Of a stretch of DNA of 61,915 bases, positions 18,263 through 28,381 are shown one piece after another. The notes below the pieces were generated by a model that saw only the letters and a list, made by a program, of their open reading frames with translations, had not been told where the DNA came from and made no database searches. Source of the stretch: Deltaproteobacteria bacterium. Its GTDB lineage: Bacteria > Desulfobacterota > DSM-4660 > Desulfatiglandales > HGW-15. The translations under genes and the position numbers were made by a program. Every line of letters starts with the position of its first letter. Positions within the stretch are counted from its first letter, which is position 1. Location: the NCBI GenBank assembly GCA_019308985.1, contig JAFDHB010000018.1, positions 1 through 61,915 of the forward strand, given 5' to 3'.

Positions 18263-18514
18263 TCACCGCTCGCTGATTCTGTTGAGTACTTTGTTCTCCA
18301 AATGGGAAATGATTTGCTTGAGGGCGCTGCTTCCCCTTATGGGTCCTGAATCGTTCCATCCTCTTTGAAGAGCTTCCCTGGTCTTTTCCCTGAACTCTTC
18401 AACACTTGTTGCCAGTGTTTCCCACAGGAATAACTTCTGTAAGACGTGACGCTCTGGGGCTGTAAGATCCCTCTCAGTGTCAAAGGATCTTCCCTCTCTT
18501 GTGGTAATAATCAT
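18263..18514 (-). CDS. Small hypothetical protein
   Basis: An 83-residue, charged, helix-rich protein (for example TAPERHVLQKLFLWE) without Cys clusters or membrane segments. I do not recognise it. It is first in the line of signalling genes, 60 bases before the double-PAS kinase, but lacks an obvious Shine-Dalgarno sequence. Codon use resembles the neighbours, so it is probably real. Confidence 0.5.
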   Translation of the reverse strand: MIITTREGRSFDTERDLTAPERHVLQKLFLWETLATSVEEFREKTREALQRGWNDSGPIRGSSALKQIISHLENKVLNRISER

Positions 18515-18591
18515 AAAAAACTATGGAAAGTCCGGCAAGTTCGGAGCAAAAAGAGCTTCCTCGGTCCGTTGCCCGTCCTCAAATAACTAGA

Positions 18592-18597
18592 ATTATA
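18592..18597 (-). promoter_or_regulatory. Possible -10 box upstream of the signalling cluster
   Basis: A perfect TATAAT on the minus strand lies about 80 bases before the small gene at 18514. No good -35 element stands at the right spacing, so the site is weak or needs an activator. The rest of the 18515-18796 gap shows nothing clear. Confidence 0.3.
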
Positions 18598-18796
18598 GGA
18601 TAACACTAGAAATCATAATGGAATTTCGGGAAGAAATTCAAGGAAAAAAGCCCTGATGTCCCACCTCTTTCAGAATCGGGCCAGGAGAGAAAGGGGGTGT
18701 TTCCTTCCGGCCTGTCAGCGGGATATCCGGGCCTTTGAAAAGAGGAAGTGTACGCTCTTGTGTAGACCTGGATTGATTCTTCTGGGGCGGTCGTGA

Positions 18797-19738
18797 TCAT
18801 ACTTTGGGTCTGGGAAGCACGCCGGCTCGTTCAGCAATCTCAGGGACCCTGTGCTCCCACTCGATCGCCATCAGGTGGACGCCTGCTACGCCCTCCATCT
18901 GTTTGAATTCCTCGATCTGTTCCACCGCAAACTTAATGCCCTCTTCGGCCACTTTACCCTTCCCGGCACCCCGGAGCCTCTTGATCAAGCTTTCGGGCAC
19001 ATCCATGCCCGGTACCGATTTTGCCATGTACTGTGCCATACCTACGCTCTTCATGGGAGTGACTCCTGCGAGGATATAGCATTTTTCGTGGAGTCCCATG
19101 TCCACCACGCTTTTCATGAATTCACGGAAGCGGTCCATGTTATAGATGCATTGGGTCTGGATGAAATCGGCCCCGGCCTGGATCTTCTTGGCCAGGCGAT
19201 AGACCCTCCATTCATAAGGCTCGGCAAAGGGGTTGCAGGCTGCGCCGATGAACACCCTTGGGGGAACGTCCAGATCCCCCCCGCTCAGAAATTTCCCCTC
19301 GTCACGCATCCGTTTTACCAGGCTGAGCAGGTGAATGGAGTCGATATCAAAAACTCCCTTGGCATTGGGGTGATCGCCGAACTTCGGGTGGTCGCCGGAA
19401 AGGCACAGTATGTTTCTTATGCCGTGGGCATAAGCGCCGAGGATATCACTCTGAATGGCAAGGCGGTTACGGTCTCTGCACACGATCTGGTAGTTGGGCT
19501 CCAGCCCTTCCTTGATTAGCAAGAGGCAGGCAGCCCAACTTGCCATGCGCACGACGGCGGTCTGATTATCGGTTATGTTTACGGCATCGACCTTTCCTTT
19601 GAGGTACTGGGCCTTCTTTGTGACAACTTCGATATTGGCACCCCGAGGAGGCCCCAGTTCACCCGTAAAGGCAAAGTGGCCGGCCTTCAGCACCTTTTCC
19701 AGATTGCTTTCCGATTTGAGTTTATTTTTATCTTCCAT
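18797..19738 (-). CDS. metF: Methylene-tetrahydrofolate reductase, large subunit (copy 3)
   Basis: A 313-residue MetF barrel closely similar to copy 1. Glu27 lies in GELGPPRG, and it carries LCLSGDHPKFGDHPNAKG, QTQCIYN and the ending IEWEHRVPEI. It reduces methylene-THF to methyl-THF. GAGGGC stands 6 nt before the ATG. It is the last gene of the hdrA3-mvhD3-hdrA2-mvhD2-metV2-metF3 operon. Unlike operon 1, it is separated from metV by 101 bases. Two full metF-metV-mvhD-hdrA sets so close together suggest different electron donors for the same reaction. Confidence 0.93.
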   Translation of the reverse strand: MEDKNKLKSESNLEKVLKAGHFAFTGELGPPRGANIEVVTKKAQYLKGKVDAVNITDNQTAVVRMASWAACLLLIKEGLEPNYQIVCRDRNRLAIQSDILGAYAHGIRNILCLSGDHPKFGDHPNAKGVFDIDSIHLLSLVKRMRDEGKFLSGGDLDVPPRVFIGAACNPFAEPYEWRVYRLAKKIQAGADFIQTQCIYNMDRFREFMKSVVDMGLHEKCYILAGVTPMKSVGMAQYMAKSVPGMDVPESLIKRLRGAGKGKVAEEGIKFAVEQIEEFKQMEGVAGVHLMAIEWEHRVPEIAERAGVLPRPKV

Positions 19739-19839
19739 AAGTTAGCCCTCTGTTATAAAGCACTTTCTTAAGGTTTGCCTTCCTGACCCCAGGTGTAGAG
19801 GGATATGGTCGGCGATCTCAAGATTCAATGCTGTCTGGA

Positions 19840-20529
19840 TCATACGTCTTCTGCGCCGCTCTTTTCGTCGGGTTTGCCGTACCCTGGCTGTACTATCGTC
19901 CTTGGGACCTGGTTTTGCCACTCCGGGAGAGGGCTGATCGCCATTATACATTCCAGTCGCCCCTGCTTTTCGAGGCGCTCGTAGATCATGTGCCATGCGC
20001 AGGGTTGTTCACTGCTGACCTCGCACATGCCCTTGTTTGTGCCCCCGCAGGGGCCGTTAAAGAGACCCTTAGCGCACATGGTCACCGGACAAATGCCGCC
20101 GGTCGTCCCGAGGACGCAGCTACTGCAGGAACGGCATCTTTCCTCGTACCAGCCCACATCTTGGTTTACACCGATGAAGGTAGTATCGACCGCTGGAAAT
20201 ACCGGCTTATCCGGGTATTTTTCCGCCACGAACTGCACTCCGGCGCCGCAGGCCAGGGAGAGAATCGCCTCATAATCTCCAACCATGTCGTCCAGTTCTT
20301 CCAGGTATTCCCTGTCACACTGTCTTTCAGGCGTATAGGCTCCCAGCTCTATGGGATCATTCTCGAGTTTCCTGGCCATATCAAGCTGGGCGTTTAGAAC
20401 GTCTACCTCCCTCTCGCCCCCTGCCAGGCAGACGGCAACGCATGTGCCGCATCCTAAAGTAAGGATTTTCTTGTAACCCTTTATCATATCCTTGATCTCT
20501 TCCATGGGCTTTCTCTTGGCAACTATCAT
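19840..20529 (-). CDS. metV: MetV-like zinc/iron-sulfur subunit of methylene-THF reductase (copy 2)
   Basis: A 229-residue paralogue of the gene at 1671. It has the N-terminal cluster CGTCVAVC and the C-terminal block CRSCSSC, GGICPVTMC and NGPCGG. The start follows GGAGGAGTT directly. It lies 86 bases after mvhD2, without the palindromic element found at the equivalent place in operon 1. The C-terminal tail is different and somewhat longer than in copy 1. It is the likely electron-accepting subunit that feeds MetF copy 3. Confidence 0.9.
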   Translation of the reverse strand: MIVAKRKPMEEIKDMIKGYKKILTLGCGTCVAVCLAGGEREVDVLNAQLDMARKLENDPIELGAYTPERQCDREYLEELDDMVGDYEAILSLACGAGVQFVAEKYPDKPVFPAVDTTFIGVNQDVGWYEERCRSCSSCVLGTTGGICPVTMCAKGLFNGPCGGTNKGMCEVSSEQPCAWHMIYERLEKQGRLECIMAISPLPEWQNQVPRTIVQPGYGKPDEKSGAEDV

Positions 20530-20615
20530 AACTCCTCCTGCCTCCTCATCCGGCTGAGAATATATATTCTTGCCTCAAGCGCTGATAAGTACCACTTCTC
20601 CTGGTAGATTCTCAA

Positions 20616-21035
20616 TTACTGGCTTTTTCTTTTCAAGGGATTGGGACCCAGTTCCTTTATGTCCTCGGTCATCTCCCTGGCGTAGGCTGCGAATGTAGGG
20701 ACCTCACCGGAGGATAGGTTATACATCCTGCCCCTGTCACCTTCGATGCCAATCTCTTCCAGGAGCTTCTTGGTGTAGTTCACCCTTTCCTTGGCCCTGA
20801 TATTTCCTTCATTGTAATGGCAGGTCCCCTCGAGACACCCGACCACATAGACGCCGTCCGCTCCTTTCTGGAAGGCCCTGAGGAGATGAATAACATCCAC
20901 CTTTCCCGTGCAGGGGACCCTGATAATCTTTATGTTGGCTGGATAGTCAAGTCGCATGGAACCTGCCAGGTCCGCTGCGGAATATCCTCAATACTCGCAA
21001 CAAAATGCTATAATGGTAGGCTCAAAATTCATCAT
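20616..21035 (-). CDS. mvhD: MvhD-like iron-sulfur subunit, selenoprotein (copy 2)
   Basis: A 139-residue MvhD family protein with one in-frame TGA at 20988-20990 (residue 16) in FCCEYUGY, the same position as in copy 1. PCTGKVD and GCLEGTCHYNEGN follow. Its start overlaps the hdrA2 stop as ATGA, again like copy 1. It would accept electrons from HdrA2 and pass them to MetV2/MetF3. The read-through is inferred from the conserved upstream residues (NFEPTIIAFCC) and the hairpin after the TGA. Confidence 0.88.
20958..20973 (-). promoter_or_regulatory. Candidate SECIS hairpin of mvhD2
   Basis: GGACCU-GGC-AGGUUCC, 14 bases after the TGA, is identical in sequence and distance to the hairpin of mvhD1. 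Confidence 0.6.
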
Positions 21036-24000
21036 CCTATCCCCTCCGCCAGCAAGGCGTCAATCTCAGAGATGATCTGGTCATCTTCGTAGAAGTTCAA
21101 CTGTATTGCTTCCCTGGGGCATACCCCTGAACAGACTCCGCAGCCATGGCACAGGGCCTCGTCAATGACGATAACATGCTCATCCTTGTCAAATACGGGG
21201 ACACCGAAGGGACATGACCGAACGCAGGTTAGACACCTTACGCAATGATCCGTGTCCACGCGGGCGGTTATCGCTGACAGCTTGATTTCAGAGCGGGCGA
21301 GAAATGTTGTAGCCCTTGATGCGGCTGCCAGGGCCTGGGAAATCGCCTCGGATACGAGTTTTGGTCCGTGGGCCGTTCCGCAGAGAAATATTCCGTCTCC
21401 GGGCATATCAACGGGACGGAGCTTTACATGGGCCTCCATAAAGTAGCCTTCAGGGTTGTGGTTGAGCTTCATGATTCCGCTCAGCTCCGAGGTGTCTTCG
21501 GCCCTCATTCCGGCGCTGAGAACCAGGAGATCCGCCTTGACCAGGAGATCCCTTCCCAGGATATGATCCTTGACATTTACGGTTAGGCCTTGAGGTCCGG
21601 CTTTTACCTCGGGTGGAGCATCGGCCTTGTAACGTATGAACACGACCCCTTTTTCTCTTGCTTTTGTGTAGTAGTCTTCCAGAAATCCGTAGGTCCTGAT
21701 GTCCCGATAGAGGACAAACACCTGGGTTTCCGGGCTGAGTTCCTTCACATGGAGTGCATTCTTGATTGCCCCTTGACAACAGATGCGGGAGCACTCAAGG
21801 TATTCATCATTGCGGGAACCCACACACTGGATCATGACGATGGACTCGGCCCTGCCAAGGCCATCGCCCTTTTCCAGCATATCTGAGAACTCCACCTGTG
21901 TCAGGACCCTTTCATCTTCTCCGTAAAGATACTCCACGGGACGATATTCCTTTGCACCGGTAGCAACCACTATCGCGCCGTGTTCTATGGTTTTTTCATC
22001 ACCGGAGGCCTCAAGAGCGATCCGGGTCTTGAAATTGCCCTTGTATCCAGTGAATTCCTTGATGGTTGCCCCGGTGAATAATTGGATTCTTGGGTGCCCT
22101 TTTACCTCACCGATGAGTTTCTCAAGGTAAGAGGCAATATCACTTCCATCAATGGTCCTGTGCAGTTTTCTGCAGAATCCCCCCAACTCCGCCTCCTTTT
22201 CCACAAGGGCCACATCAAACCCTTGTCTGCCCAGGCTCAATGCGGCGTTCATACCTGCAACCCCCCCGCCGATGACAAGGGCCCGCTGAATGACCTTTAT
22301 GACCTTCTCCTTGAGAGGCTTAAGCCTCGAGGCCCTGGCCACCGCCATGCGCACCAGGTCCTTTGCCTTTTGTGTGGCGAGATCCGGTGACTTGGAGTGT
22401 ACCCAGGAGTCCTGGTTCCTGATATTGGCCATCTCAAAGAGATACTTGTTAAGGCCACAGGCCTCCAGGGTCTCCCTGAAGAGGGGTTCATGGGTCTTGG
22501 GACTGCATGAAGCAACCACCACTCGATTCAGGTTGTGTTCTTTTATCTTTTCCTTGATCTTTTCCTGGGTGTCTTGGCTACAGGTGAACAGGTTCTGGTC
22601 TGAGTAGACCACTCCCGGTAGCTTCGAGGCATATTCCTGAACAGCCCCTACGTCCACGATACCGCCGATATTTATACCGCAGTTGCAAACGAACACGCCG
22701 ATTCTCGGCTCTTCCTCAGAGACATCCCTTTCTTCAGGGAGCTGGATCTTCACCGTGTCCTTTCCTCTGGCCTCAGAGAGATCCGCCCCGGCAAGGCAGG
22801 CCGCAGCCGAGGCCTCTGTGACAGAACCCGGGATGTCCTTGGGTCCCTGGAACACTCCGCAGGTATAAATGCCGGGCCGGGAGGTGCTCACAGGGGCGAA
22901 CTGGCTTGTGGATACGAAGTTGTAGTGATTGAGTTCTATCCCAAGGCGTTTTGCCAATTCAACCGCGTAATCCGGGATAGTGAGACCCACGGAAAGTACC
23001 ACCATTGAAAAGATCTCTTCCTTCACTTCTCCTGATTCTTCCACGTATGTCAACTTAAGGTCACCTGTTTCAGGTATCTCGGTGACCGTATGTATCCTGG
23101 ACCTTATGAAGCGAATTCCTTCCCTGTCCCGGGCCCGGAGGAAATATTTTTCATAATCCTTGCCGAAAGTGCGCATATCCATGTAAAAAATGGCGGTATC
23201 AAGGTCCCCGTGGATATGTTCCTTGGCGATCATGGCCTCCTTGACCGCGTACATGCAGCAGACGGATGAGCAGTAGCCGTTTCCGCACAGATTACGATCC
23301 CTGGAACCCACACATTGGATCCAGGCAATACTTCGGGGCTCTTCCCTGTCAAGGGGCCGCATGACATGACCGAAATAAGGCCCCCCTGCAGCCAGGATCC
23401 TTTCAAAACCTTCACTGGTGACTACATTGGCGAACTTGCCATAGCCGTAAGGTTCGAGGACGGAAGGGTCGAACCCCTTGGTTCCGGGGGACAATATAAT
23501 AGAGCCGACCTTGAGCCGGGACCTTTCTTGCTTATCTGCATACTTCACGGCCTTCGCAAGGCATATGTTTTCGCACAGGCCGCATCCCACGCATGCGTCA
23601 ATGTCAATGGCATAGGCGAGAGGTACTGCCTGGGCATACTCTATATAGGTGGCCCTCCTGTCATCCAGTCCCTTGTTTATCTCGTTCACGGCGGCAACAG
23701 GGCAGTGCCTGGCGCAGTCTCCGCATCCGGTACACTTCTCCGGGTCTATGTATCTGGGGTGTTTGACCAAGGCAACCGTGAAATCGCCGGGCTCCCCCTC
23801 TACACCCTCTATCTCGCTGTTAGTGATCAGGTCTATGTTTATGTTCCGGCCGACCTCGACCAGTTTGGGCGAGATAATTCACATAGTGCAGTCATTGCTC
23901 GGGAATGTCTTGTCGAGGCGGGCCATCAGGCCGCCGATAGTGGGCGATCTTTCCACCAGATGAACGTAGTAGTCAGAAGCAGCCAGATCGAGAGATGCCT

Positions 24001-24070
24001 GCATGCCGGCGATCCCTGCGCCTACGACCATAACCGATCCACTCAGTTTCCCTTGTTTTTTCGTTGCCAT
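21032..24070 (-). CDS. hdrA: HdrA-like flavo-iron-sulfur selenoprotein (copy 2)
   Basis: A 1012-residue protein read through a TGA at 23879-23881 (residue 64) in SNDCTMUIISP. Domains: an FAD site GAGIAG near residue 16; ferredoxin motifs CTGCGDCARHCP and CVGCGLCENICL; the middle HdrA region; the VFVCNCGINIGG motif; a second FAD site GGGVAG; and a C-terminal double ferredoxin (CVRCLTCVRSCP, CHGCGVCSGVCP). It lacks the GltD-like insert of copy 1. The ATG at 24070 is preferred because AGGGAG lies 5 nt upstream; a GTG at 24076 overlaps that site. It lies 12 bases after mvhD3 and is coupled to mvhD2. Confidence 0.9.
23846..23863 (-). promoter_or_regulatory. Candidate SECIS hairpin of hdrA2
   Basis: CUGGUC-GAGGUC-GGCCGG begins 15 bases after the TGA and is identical to that of hdrA1 and hdrA3. 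Confidence 0.65.
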
Positions 24071-24082
24071 TGTCACTCCCTG

Positions 24083-24832
24083 TCATAAGGCCGCGAAAAT
24101 AGGCCTTTTCTCCTTCATTCCCCTGAATTCGACCCTGTTTGTCTTTTCCAGGTCGGCAAGTAAGTAAGAAACCCGTTTGAGGTCCAGTCCTGTCCTCCTG
24201 CTGATATCCCTGACCGATTCATGTCCTTCCTTTACGGAGAGGTATATAAGGTTCTTGTGGTACTCTCTTTCCAAGAGATGATCCAGGAAGGATTCGTAAT
24301 CCCTCACCTCCCATTGACGACCGTAGACGTCTCCCTTGGAAGTGATTTTCAGTTCCTTCCCCACGAGCCATCTGATATTTTCGCTGTTCAACGTCATTTC
24401 GCATGCCTCCAGTTGCAGCCCCAGGGACACCAGGTCCATGGGGCCCACCATCCTGATCGATTCGACTATCCTTGAAGCGATTTCGGCGAAACGCTGGGCT
24501 TCTGCCGAGGAGACCCATTCAAGGTGTAGTCTTTCCCGCTTAATACCGGCCATCTTCAGCAGCTTTCGGGTCATACGGATTTTCTTCTCAGCCTGAACAT
24601 TACCTTCCAGGTAATGGCAATCCCCGATATGTCACCCGCCGACCAGGACTCCGTCCCATCCCTCTTTGAGGGCCCGGACTACAAAGACGGGGTCCACCCT
24701 TCCTGAGCACATAACACGCACGGGTCTCAAGTTAGATGGATATTGGAGCCTGGAGACGCCTGCCAGGTCCGCACCCGCGTAAGCACACCAGTTACAGAGA
24801 AAGGCAATAATCTTGGGTTCAAAATCCGACAT
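24083..24832 (-). CDS. mvhD: MvhD-like selenoprotein with C-terminal winged-helix-like domain (copy 3)
   Basis: A 249-residue protein. Here the N-terminal motif is the ordinary CNWC (13-16), but a TGA at 24632-24634 (residue 67) falls in VGGUHIGDCHYLEGN, where relatives have GGCHPGDC. Selenocysteine therefore sits in the other metal-ligand segment than in copies 1 and 2. After the MvhD core (to about 150) comes a roughly 100-residue tail ending in a helix-turn-helix-like stretch (VRDISRRTGLDLKRVSYLL). GAGG stands 8 nt before the ATG. It lies between hdrA3 and hdrA2 and is probably the partner of HdrA3. The tail might bind DNA or a partner; this is not decided. Confidence 0.88.
24598..24616 (-). 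promoter_or_regulatory. Candidate SECIS hairpin of mvhD3
   Basis: CAUUACCU-GGA-AGGUAAUG is a perfect eight-pair hairpin that begins 15 bases after the TGA. It can extend by a GCC/GGC closing stem. Confidence 0.65.
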
Positions 24833-24951
24833 ATCTCACACCTCGAAGAAATATGAAAGGCATCTAGTGAAACCCACTCCATATGCAGCACGGAAAAAGC
24901 TGCTTAGGCACAGTGATGAGAACGTTAAGTCAGTTCTTATGCTTTATGTAT

Positions 24952-27900
24952 CTATACTACTGCGCATACCGATGCCATTATTTGATCGTCCTTGAAATGG
25001 AGCATTTCAATCGCATGCTGGGGGCAGCTTGCGGCGCAGACCCCGCATCCCTTGCACGAAGCCGGAATGTTCCTTGCCCGCAGCCCCTTGCCCTCAATTT
25101 CCTCCAGGGTTATGGCCCCGAAGGCGCATACATCCTCACATAGGCCGCAGCCTATGCATTTTTCCTGGTCCACCCTGGAGACCAGCGGCGACACGGTTAT
25201 TGAGGGCTTTGACAGGACGGTCACCGCCCTCCCTGCCGCTGCCAGGGCCTGAGAGATACTTTCATCAATGGGTTTGGGGTAATGGGCGAGCCCACAAAGG
25301 AATATTCCTTCAGTAGCAAAATCCACCGGTCGCAGCTTGGCGTGGGCCTCCATGAAAAAACCGTCTTCGTTCACGGGCAGCTTGTAAAGGGCGCATATAT
25401 TGCTATTGTCGTTAGGTTCGATCGCAGTGGCAAGATTTATGACATCCGCCCTGATGGCGATTTCGCGCTGGATAATCGGATCAAAGACCACGACCTCCAG
25501 TCCAGCTTCAGTCTCGGAGATCCTTGGCATGTTCTCACGGGTATACCTGACAAAGATCACGCCCTTTTCCCTGGCTTTCCTGTAAAGGGCCTCCCTTTCT
25601 CCGAAGGTTCTCATGTCTCTATACAGGACGAAGATGTCGGAGTCCGGGAACCGCTCTTTGAGTTTTGTAGCCTGAAGCACAGATGTGGTACAGCAGATCC
25701 TCGAACAATAGGGTCTTGTCTCGTCCCTGGAGCCCACGCACTGGATAAAAACTGCGCACTTGAGCTCTTTGAGCCCCTGGACCTTGGATTCTAACTCATG
25801 CCACTTGGTGACCCTCGGGTGCTTGCCGTAGAGATATTCATCCGTGTCAGTGGCCTTTGCACCGGTTGCCACTATGACGGCGCCGTGTCGAACGGTTTCT
25901 GCCTTTCCCTCTGTAGAGACGGTTGTTTCAAAATTGCCCACAAATCCTGATGCCTTCACAGGCTCGGCATTGAGCATGACCTTGATATCAGGCTGTTGCT
26001 CCACCCTTTCGATAAGATCTGCAAGGTACTTCTGGACATCGGTTTCCTTCCATGTCTCCGCTATCTCCCTGGCAGCCCCCCCCAAGTGGGATGACTTCTC
26101 AACGATAGTACATGGGTATCCCTGCTCGGCAAGGGCCAGTGCCGCTGTCATTCCTGCAATCCCGCCGCCTATGATCAGGGCCGACTTGTTTACCTCCACG
26201 GCGATTTCCGGTATGGGTTCGAGCAGTGAGGCCCTGGCAACCGCCATCCTTACGAGATCCTTTGACTTATCTGTAGCATCCTCCTTGCTCCGGGAGTGTA
26301 CCCAGGTACACTGGTTTCTGATATTCGCCATTTCAAACAGGTAGGGGTTGAGACCGGCATCGCGGATCGTTTCCTGGAAAAGGGGTTCGTGGGTCCGTGG
26401 AGTACAGGCCGCCACGACTATCCGGTTCAGGGAGTGTTTCCTTATCAACTCCACGATCTTTTCCTGGGTATCCTGGCTGCAGGTGAAGAGGTTTTCCTCT
26501 ACACATACCACGTTAGGCAAGGACCTTGCGTATTCTGCGATAGCAGGGACATCTGCTATGCCCCCGATATTGGTGCCGCAATGACAGACGAATACACCTA
26601 TTCTGGGCTTTTCCTCGCTTAGACTCCTTTCCTCTGGAAATTCCTTTCCCCTTACCAGGGTGCCTCGGGCAGGAGAGAGGTCAAGGCCGGCAGCACAGGC
26701 AGCAGCACTTGCTTCCATAACGGATTGAGGGATGTCCTTGCACCCTTGTATCACCCCGGCCACGTACATACCGGGGTTGGAAGTCACCTCCGGCGTGGTA
26801 TCGGGCGTATGGACAAAGTTGTATTCGTTGAGTTTCAGCCCCAGCCTCTTCGCTGTTTGGACAGCCGAGGAGGCCGGCTCCATCCCAACAGACAGGACAA
26901 CCATGTCAAAGGTCTCCTCTATCAACTCACCTGACTCGGAGACGTACTTGAGGGAGATGGAGCCCGCTTCCTCGGCTTCAGTCATAGTGTGCACCTTGGA
27001 ACGGACAAACCTGATTCCCTGTGCCTTGGCGCGCTCGTAGTATCTTTCAAAGTCCTTTCCGGGTGTCCTGATATCTATGAAGAAGATGGTGGGTTCCAGC
27101 TTATCGCCAAGGTGTTCCCGGGCGATAACCGCTTCCTTTACGGCATACATGCAGCAGACCGAAGAACAGTACGGGTTATTGCAATGATTCACATCTCTTG
27201 ATCCCACGCACTGCAACCATGCAATCCTTGACGGCTCTTTTCCGTCAGACGGGCGCACCACGTGGCCTCCCGTTGGTCCCCCGGCGGACAGGATCCTTTC
27301 AAATTCAAGACTCGTCACCACGTTGGGGTTCTTGCCGTAAAGGTAAGTTTCCAGCACGGATGGATCGAACGTCTGTAGCCCCGCCGTAAAGACGACTGCC
27401 CCTACGTTGAGCTTGACCTCTTCACCGGTGTCATCGAATCTTATGGCGTTTGTGGGACAAAATTTTTCACAAGCGCGGCACTTGCCTTTTTTGAAGAATA
27501 TGCAGTTATCACGATCAATGGCATATTTCAGAGGGACTGCCTGGGGATAGGGTACATATATGGCCTTTCTCTTGGACAGACCGATGTCATGCTCGCTATC
27601 GACCTTGGCAGGACATTTTTCAGCGCACGTTCCGCAGCCGATGCATTTTTCCATATCAACAAAGCGAGGGGCCCTCTTTATTGAAACAGTGAAATCCCCT
27701 TGCCGCCCCTTGATGGACATTACTTCAGACAGGGTAAGGAGTTCGATATTCAAGTGCCGGCCGACCTCGACCAGTTTGGGAGAGATTATTCACATGGAGC
27801 AATCGTTTGTAGGGAAGGTCTTGTCCAGTTGGGACATGATCCCCCCGATTGCCGCCCCCTTTTCAACCAGGTAGACCAGGTAGCCGGATTCGGCGAGGTC

Positions 27901-27972
27901 CAGGGAGGCTTGGATTCCGGCTATGCCGGCCCCGATCACCAGTACCGAGCCGTTTGTTTTTGATTCAGGCAT
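24952..27972 (-). CDS. hdrA: HdrA-like flavo-iron-sulfur selenoprotein (copy 3)
   Basis: A 1006-residue protein read through a TGA at 27790-27792 (residue 61) in TNDCSMUIISP. It has an FAD site [18 protein letters not shown], a second ferredoxin motif of unusual spacing ([17 protein letters not shown]), [12 protein letters not shown], a second FAD site GGGIAG and a C-terminal double ferredoxin ([24 protein letters not shown]). It is first in its operon. GAGGAG lies 6-7 nt before the ATG, and the stop is 119 bases before mvhD3. No GltD insert is present, so its electron donor or acceptor should differ from that of HdrA1. Confidence 0.9.
27757..27774 (-). promoter_or_regulatory. Candidate SECIS hairpin of hdrA3
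   Basis: CUGGUC-GAGGUC-GGCCGG begins 15 bases after the TGA; it is the third identical copy of this hairpin. Confidence 0.65.
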
Positions 27973-28259
27973 TTACTGCTCCTCTTCCTCTGCAAGGTAA
28001 TTACCAGGTATCCCTAAACCCGACCCCACTGGAAAAACCCCTGCGCCAATGCAGGCGACTTTGCCAAGGGGCCAAATGTGGTCGTCCCCTGGAAAAAGGG
28101 GACGAGGGGATATGATTTACATAGCTTTGGGTTAATCAAGGCGCCGAAAAACCAAAATTCACCAAAACGGTAATAATTGAAATTATGCCCTGAAAACCGA
28201 CTTGTGAAATATTTAACATAACGGAGAAAAAGTCAAGGAAAAATATCCCTGGAGAGCCG
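27973..28259. other. Leader and promoter region of the hdrA3 operon
   Basis: A non-coding stretch. The clearest structure is CGTCCCC-(8 nt)-GGGGACG at 28083-28104, a seven-pair hairpin. A second GC-rich fold, CGCC-tgcatt-GGCG, lies nearer the gene (minus strand). On the minus strand TTGACT at 28231-28236 could be a -35, but the -10 is poor. The leader does not match any riboswitch I know. Confidence 0.4.
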
Positions 28260-28280
28260 TGGATTCTCTGGGTGCAGCTA

Positions 28281-28309
28281 TTGATAATCCTCCAAAAAAA
28301 GAATAAAAT
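28281..28309 (+). promoter_or_regulatory. Sigma-70-type promoter
   Basis: TTGATA, a 17-base spacer and TAAAAT, about 70 bases upstream of the small Cys protein at 28382. Five of six bases match in each box. Confidence 0.55.
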
Positions 28310-28381
28310 ACTCCATCAATGCAATAGCGGATTCTCCAGAAAAGCTTGGTGAGTTAGATAGGGCACCGGGGACAAAGGGCA

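Noticed and set aside
24952..27972. A riboswitch for tetrahydrofolate or cobalamin controlling the hdrA3 operon
   Set aside because: The leader lacks the conserved cores of both classes; only generic hairpins are visible.
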